Source: Rhodophyticola sp017644125
GTDB lineage: Bacteria > Pseudomonadota > Alphaproteobacteria > Rhodobacterales > Rhodobacteraceae
Reading direction: 5' to 3' (one strand)
NCBI RefSeq assembly: GCF_042140125.1
Contig: NZ_CP159473.1
Length of the DNA: 64,000 nt
Shown in pieces: positions 61,080-64,000 of the stretch (positions are counted from its first letter, which is position 1; each line of letters opens with the position of its first letter). The position numbers and the translations under genes were made by a program. The notes beneath the pieces are model-generated. The model saw only the letters and a program-made list of their open reading frames with translations. It had not been told where the DNA came from and searched no databases.

Positions 61080-62173
61080 TCCTGCATCTGTATATCGCGC
61101 GGCGCTTCCTGAGATCGTTCGCGATCGTGCTGGGGGTGTTCATCTCGATCCTGCTGCCCATCGATCTGGCCGAACAGTTGCGCCGGATCGGCAACCCCGA
61201 GGCCGGCCTGAACGCGGCGTTCCAGCTGGCGCTGCTTAATCTGCCCGGCACACTTTACGAGATGTTGCCGCTGTTCATCATGATCGCGACCCTGTTCCTG
61301 TTCCTCGGGCTTGCGCGGACCTCGGAACTGGTGGTCGTGCGGGCGGCGGGGCGTTCGGCCCTGCGCAGCACAATGTCGCCTGTGGTGGTGGCGGTCCTGC
61401 TGGGCGTCCTGGGGATCACCGTGCTCAACCCCATTGTCGCGGCGACGGAACGGCAATATTCGCAAAGCATCGCGCGCTTCCAGACCGGCGAGGAGCGCAC
61501 GCTTTCGGTCAGCGCGGAGGGCTTGTGGCTGCGTCAGGGCAGCGAGGCAAGGCAGACAGTTATCCGTGCGGACAGATCCAATGCCGATGGCACGGTGCTG
61601 AGCAATGCCAGCTTCTTCGTGTTCGACGACCAGGGAACCATGCAGCGCCGGATCGATGCCGGGTCGGCACAGCTGGAACTGGGGGCATGGTCGCTTGAGA
61701 ATGTGAAGATCTGGCCGCTCGCGGGCAGCGCCAACCCCGAGGCCGAGGCCGAAACGCTGGCCGCGCATACCCTGCCCTCCACCCTGACCCGCGAACAGAT
61801 CCGCGACAGTTTCGGCAGCCCCACGACCGTTCCGATCTATGAACTGCCCGGTTTCATCCGGCAGCTGAACCGCGCGGGCTTTGCCGCGCTTCAGCATCGG
61901 GTCTGGCTTCAGATGGAGTTGAGCAATCCGCTGATGCTGGCCGCGATGGTGCTGATCGCGGCAGGGTTCACGATGCGGCACACGCGGTTCGGAAAGACCG
62001 GCGTCATGGTCCTGTCGGCGATCCTGCTGGGGTTCGGGGTGTTTTTCATCCGCAGCTTCGCACAGGTTCTGGGCGAGACCGGCCAGCTTCCGATTTCTGT
62101 CGTCGCCTGGACGCCGCCTTTGGCCGCAATTCTTCTGGCGCTCGGCCTTTTGCTTCATACGGAGGATGGATGA
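61076..62173 (+). CDS. lptG: LPS export permease LptG
   Basis: This 365-residue protein is the LptF partner, with the same six-helix layout (MILHLYIARRFLRSFAIVLG; PGFIRQLNRAGFAALQHRVW before the last helices). Its ATG overlaps the lptF stop (ATGA), and its stop overlaps the lptD start, so the three genes are co-translated. Confidence 0.92.
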   Translation: MILHLYIARRFLRSFAIVLGVFISILLPIDLAEQLRRIGNPEAGLNAAFQLALLNLPGTLYEMLPLFIMIATLFLFLGLARTSELVVVRAAGRSALRSTMSPVVVAVLLGVLGITVLNPIVAATERQYSQSIARFQTGEERTLSVSAEGLWLRQGSEARQTVIRADRSNADGTVLSNASFFVFDDQGTMQRRIDAGSAQLELGAWSLENVKIWPLAGSANPEAEAETLAAHTLPSTLTREQIRDSFGSPTTVPIYELPGFIRQLNRAGFAALQHRVWLQMELSNPLMLAAMVLIAAGFTMRHTRFGKTGVMVLSAILLGFGVFFIRSFAQVLGETGQLPISVVAWTPPLAAILLALGLLLHTEDG

Positions 62174-64000
62174 GCCCGCTGCGCGCCCTTCTCCTGGCCC
62201 TGTCCTTGTTCGCAGCCGCGCTTGGCGCCACCGGGGCCGACGCCCAGCCCACGGACCCGATGCCCGCCACCCTGATCGCGGACAGCATCGAGTTCGACGG
62301 CGCGAACCAGGTCGTCGAGGCCACCGGCAATGTCGAGGTGTTTTATCAGGGCAGCCGGATGCGGGCCCAGTCCGTGCGGTACGACGGTGTGAACGACACG
62401 ATGGTCGTGCAAGGCCCGCTCAGCGTGATCGAAGCCAACGGGCGCACCGTTTTCTTCGCCGAGTTCGCCCAGTTGTCGGCGGATATGCAAAGCGGCATTC
62501 TACAATCCGCGCGGCTGGTGCTGGACCGGCAACTGCAGATCGCGGCAACCGAGATCAACCGGACGGAGGGGCGGTATACGCAGCTTTACCAGACCGTCGC
62601 CTCCTCCTGCGAGGTCTGCGCGAACAACCCGATCCCGCTTTGGGAGATCCGCGCCCGGCGGATCGTGCATGATCAACTGGAGCGGCAGTTATACTTCGAG
62701 GGGGCGCAGTTCCGGGCGCTTGGTATCCCGCTTGCCTATATCCCCCGCCTGCGCCTGCCCGACCCGACGCTGGAGCGCGCCACCGGCTTTCTCGCCCCTT
62801 CGATCGGCGGCGACGATCTGATCGGCACCGGCATCCGCCTGCCCTATTTCATCGAACTGGGCGACCATGCCGATCTGACGCTGACGCCGTTTCTGACGCT
62901 TGGCCAGAGCCAGAGCATCGAGGCGCGCTATCGCCAGGCATTTCGCAACGGGTTTGTCGAGGTCGATGGGGCGCTGACCTGGGATGACCTGACAGATGAC
63001 GACCAGCGCGGATATGTCTTTGCCGAAGGCACATTCGACCTGCCCCGCGATTTCCAGCTCGATTTCGGGCTGCAAGGCGTCACCGACCGGAGTTATCTTC
63101 TCGCCTATGGCTATTCCGACGAGGACCGGCTGCGAAGCCACCTCACCTTCAGCCGGGCCCGCCGGGACGAGTATATCGAAGGCGGATTTACCTATTTCAC
63201 CTCGCTGCGCGACGGCGACGACAACCGCATCCTGCCGAACCGGGCGCTGAATGCGGAGTATACCCGACGCTACACGCCTGCGGGGCTTGGCGGCATCGCG
63301 TCCCTCAGCTTCAGCACCCATGCCCATTACCGCGTCGATGACACCGATACGATTGGCCGCGATGTCGGGCGCGTGACGGCAAGTGCAGACTGGCGCCGCG
63401 ATTGGGTGCTGCCCGCCGGGCTGTTTCTGGCCGTCGAAACGGAGGTTTACGCCGACTATTACAACATCCGGGAAGACAGCGGCTTTCCGGATCAGGAAAC
63501 CCGGATCGCCCCCTTTGCCGCCGTCGAACTGCGCTGGCCATGGGCCATGACCAGCGAGCGCGGCGTGACCCATCTGATCGAGCCGACCGTGCAACTGGCC
63601 TGGAGCGAGGACGACACGGCGATGATCCCCAATGAGGACAGCGCGGTGGTGGAATTCGACGAGGCAAATCTTTTTTCGCTCAACCGGTTCCCAGGCAACG
63701 ACGCCCGCGAAACCGGACAGCGGCTGAATATCGGCGTGACCTATACGCGGACCGACCCGCTTGGCTGGTCGCTCGGCGTTACGGTAGGCCGGGTCTTCCG
63801 CGAAGGGGATTTCGGGCCTTTCACGCCGGGCTCGGGGCTGGACGGGCGCCAATCCGACTGGCTGCTTTCGGCCAATCTGGGCCTCGGGCAGGATCTGAGT
63901 GTGATGAACCGGATGCTGTTCGACGATGCTTTCGATTTCACCTCCAACGAGCTTGCCGTCTCCTGGACCGGGGAGGCGCACGGCCTCACCTCCCGCTTCA
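62170..64000 (+). CDS. lptD: LPS-assembly outer-membrane protein LptD, 3' end beyond window
   Basis: The frame runs open from ATG 62170 to the right edge (610 codons). A signal peptide (LLLALSLFAAALGATGADAQ) is followed by an OstA/LptA-like jellyroll domain (residues about 32-130, IADSIEFDGANQVVEATGN) and a cysteine pair (SSCEVCANNP). The beta-barrel region then shows alternating strands. LptD inserts LPS in the outer membrane with LptE. Position after lptFG is usual in this group. Confidence 0.93.
   Translation, partial: MSPLRALLLALSLFAAALGATGADAQPTDPMPATLIADSIEFDGANQVVEATGNVEVFYQGSRMRAQSVRYDGVNDTMVVQGPLSVIEANGRTVFFAEFAQLSADMQSGILQSARLVLDRQLQIAATEINRTEGRYTQLYQTVASSCEVCANNPIPLWEIRARRIVHDQLERQLYFEGAQFRALGIPLAYIPRLRLPDPTLERATGFLAPSIGGDDLIGTGIRLPYFIELGDHADLTLTPFLTLGQSQSIEARYRQAFRNGFVEVDGALTWDDLTDDDQRGYVFAEGTFDLPRDFQLDFGLQGVTDRSYLLAYGYSDEDRLRSHLTFSRARRDEYIEGGFTYFTSLRDGDDNRILPNRALNAEYTRRYTPAGLGGIASLSFSTHAHYRVDDTDTIGRDVGRVTASADWRRDWVLPAGLFLAVETEVYADYYNIREDSGFPDQETRIAPFAAVELRWPWAMTSERGVTHLIEPTVQLAWSEDDTAMIPNEDSAVVEFDEANLFSLNRFPGNDARETGQRLNIGVTYTRTDPLGWSLGVTVGRVFREGDFGPFTPGSGLDGRQSDWLLSANLGLGQDLSVMNRMLFDDAFDFTSNELAVSWTGEAHGLTSRF

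Noticed and set aside
62689..63981. 430-codon open frame on the minus strand
   Set aside because: It is antisense to lptD, which has a signal peptide and OstA domain and is translationally coupled to lptG.

Overview
The window reads as chromosome of a GC-rich photosynthetic alphaproteobacterium, most likely family Rhodobacteraceae (Rhodobacter/Rhodovulum/Roseobacter lineage). The evidence is an LH2 light-harvesting operon (pucBAC) with two textbook PpsR/CrtJ boxes, a perfect FNR (FnrL-type) box, a CtrA-type box, two LiuR-type MerR regulators and many coenzyme-A-ester genes. Genes are dense, mostly in short operons with ATGA-type overlaps. I see no insertion sequences, phage genes, rRNA or CRISPR arrays, and one tRNA (Gly-TCC).

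Layout. 0-8 kb: a left-truncated acyl-CoA synthetase, an ABC exporter, a LysR regulator broken by one extra base, a divergent three-gene cassette (NADP-binding reductase, ABM monooxygenase-like membrane protein, DJ-1/PfpI) and a KefB/C-type antiporter. 8-15 kb: tRNA-Gly, a probable small RNA ending in a strong terminator, an SRAP/YedK peptidase, a DUF1127 protein, a secreted 5'-nucleotidase behind a candidate Pho box, a DUF952 gene with pyrD, a MATE exporter and two hotdog thioesterases. 15-26 kb: two LiuR-like MerR genes, then an acyl-CoA degradation operon (acyl-CoA dehydrogenase, small protein, GST, thiolase, fadB-like). Between thiolase and fadB sits an unusual block of four NTF2/SnoaL-like genes and two cupin genes. 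26-31.9 kb: another acyl-CoA synthetase, an ABC-F protein with a leader ORF and hairpin, a degenerate M48-like membrane protein and a SPOR-domain protein.

31.9-36.4 kb is a nucleoside-salvage operon (cdd-deoA-deoB-add-upp). 36.5-48.3 kb holds a soluble hybrid histidine kinase with a CtrA box, prpE, the fused malic enzyme maeB behind a perfect palindrome, NAD kinase, glyA, a fatty-acid desaturase, and a CoA-transferase/citryl-CoA lyase pair. 48.3-51.3 kb is the puc operon: pucB, pucA with a long C-terminal tail, pucC and a fourth gene of unknown role, closed by a hairpin terminator. About 1 kb with no convincing gene follows. Then come a di-haem cytochrome c peroxidase under an FNR-type promoter, Pmp3, DUF4112, ndk, a second ABC-F, MarC, a retropepsin-like protein, holC-pepA and lptF-lptG-lptD (LPS export), cut at the right edge.

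The main theme is coenzyme-A-ester metabolism (three AMP-forming ligases, LiuR-type control, beta-oxidation genes, malic enzyme, citryl-CoA lyase) beside oxygen- and light-regulated genes. The best candidate for an undescribed system is the NTF2x4-cupinx2 block inside the beta-oxidation operon. Next in interest are the leader-controlled ABC-F gene and the fourth gene of the puc operon.
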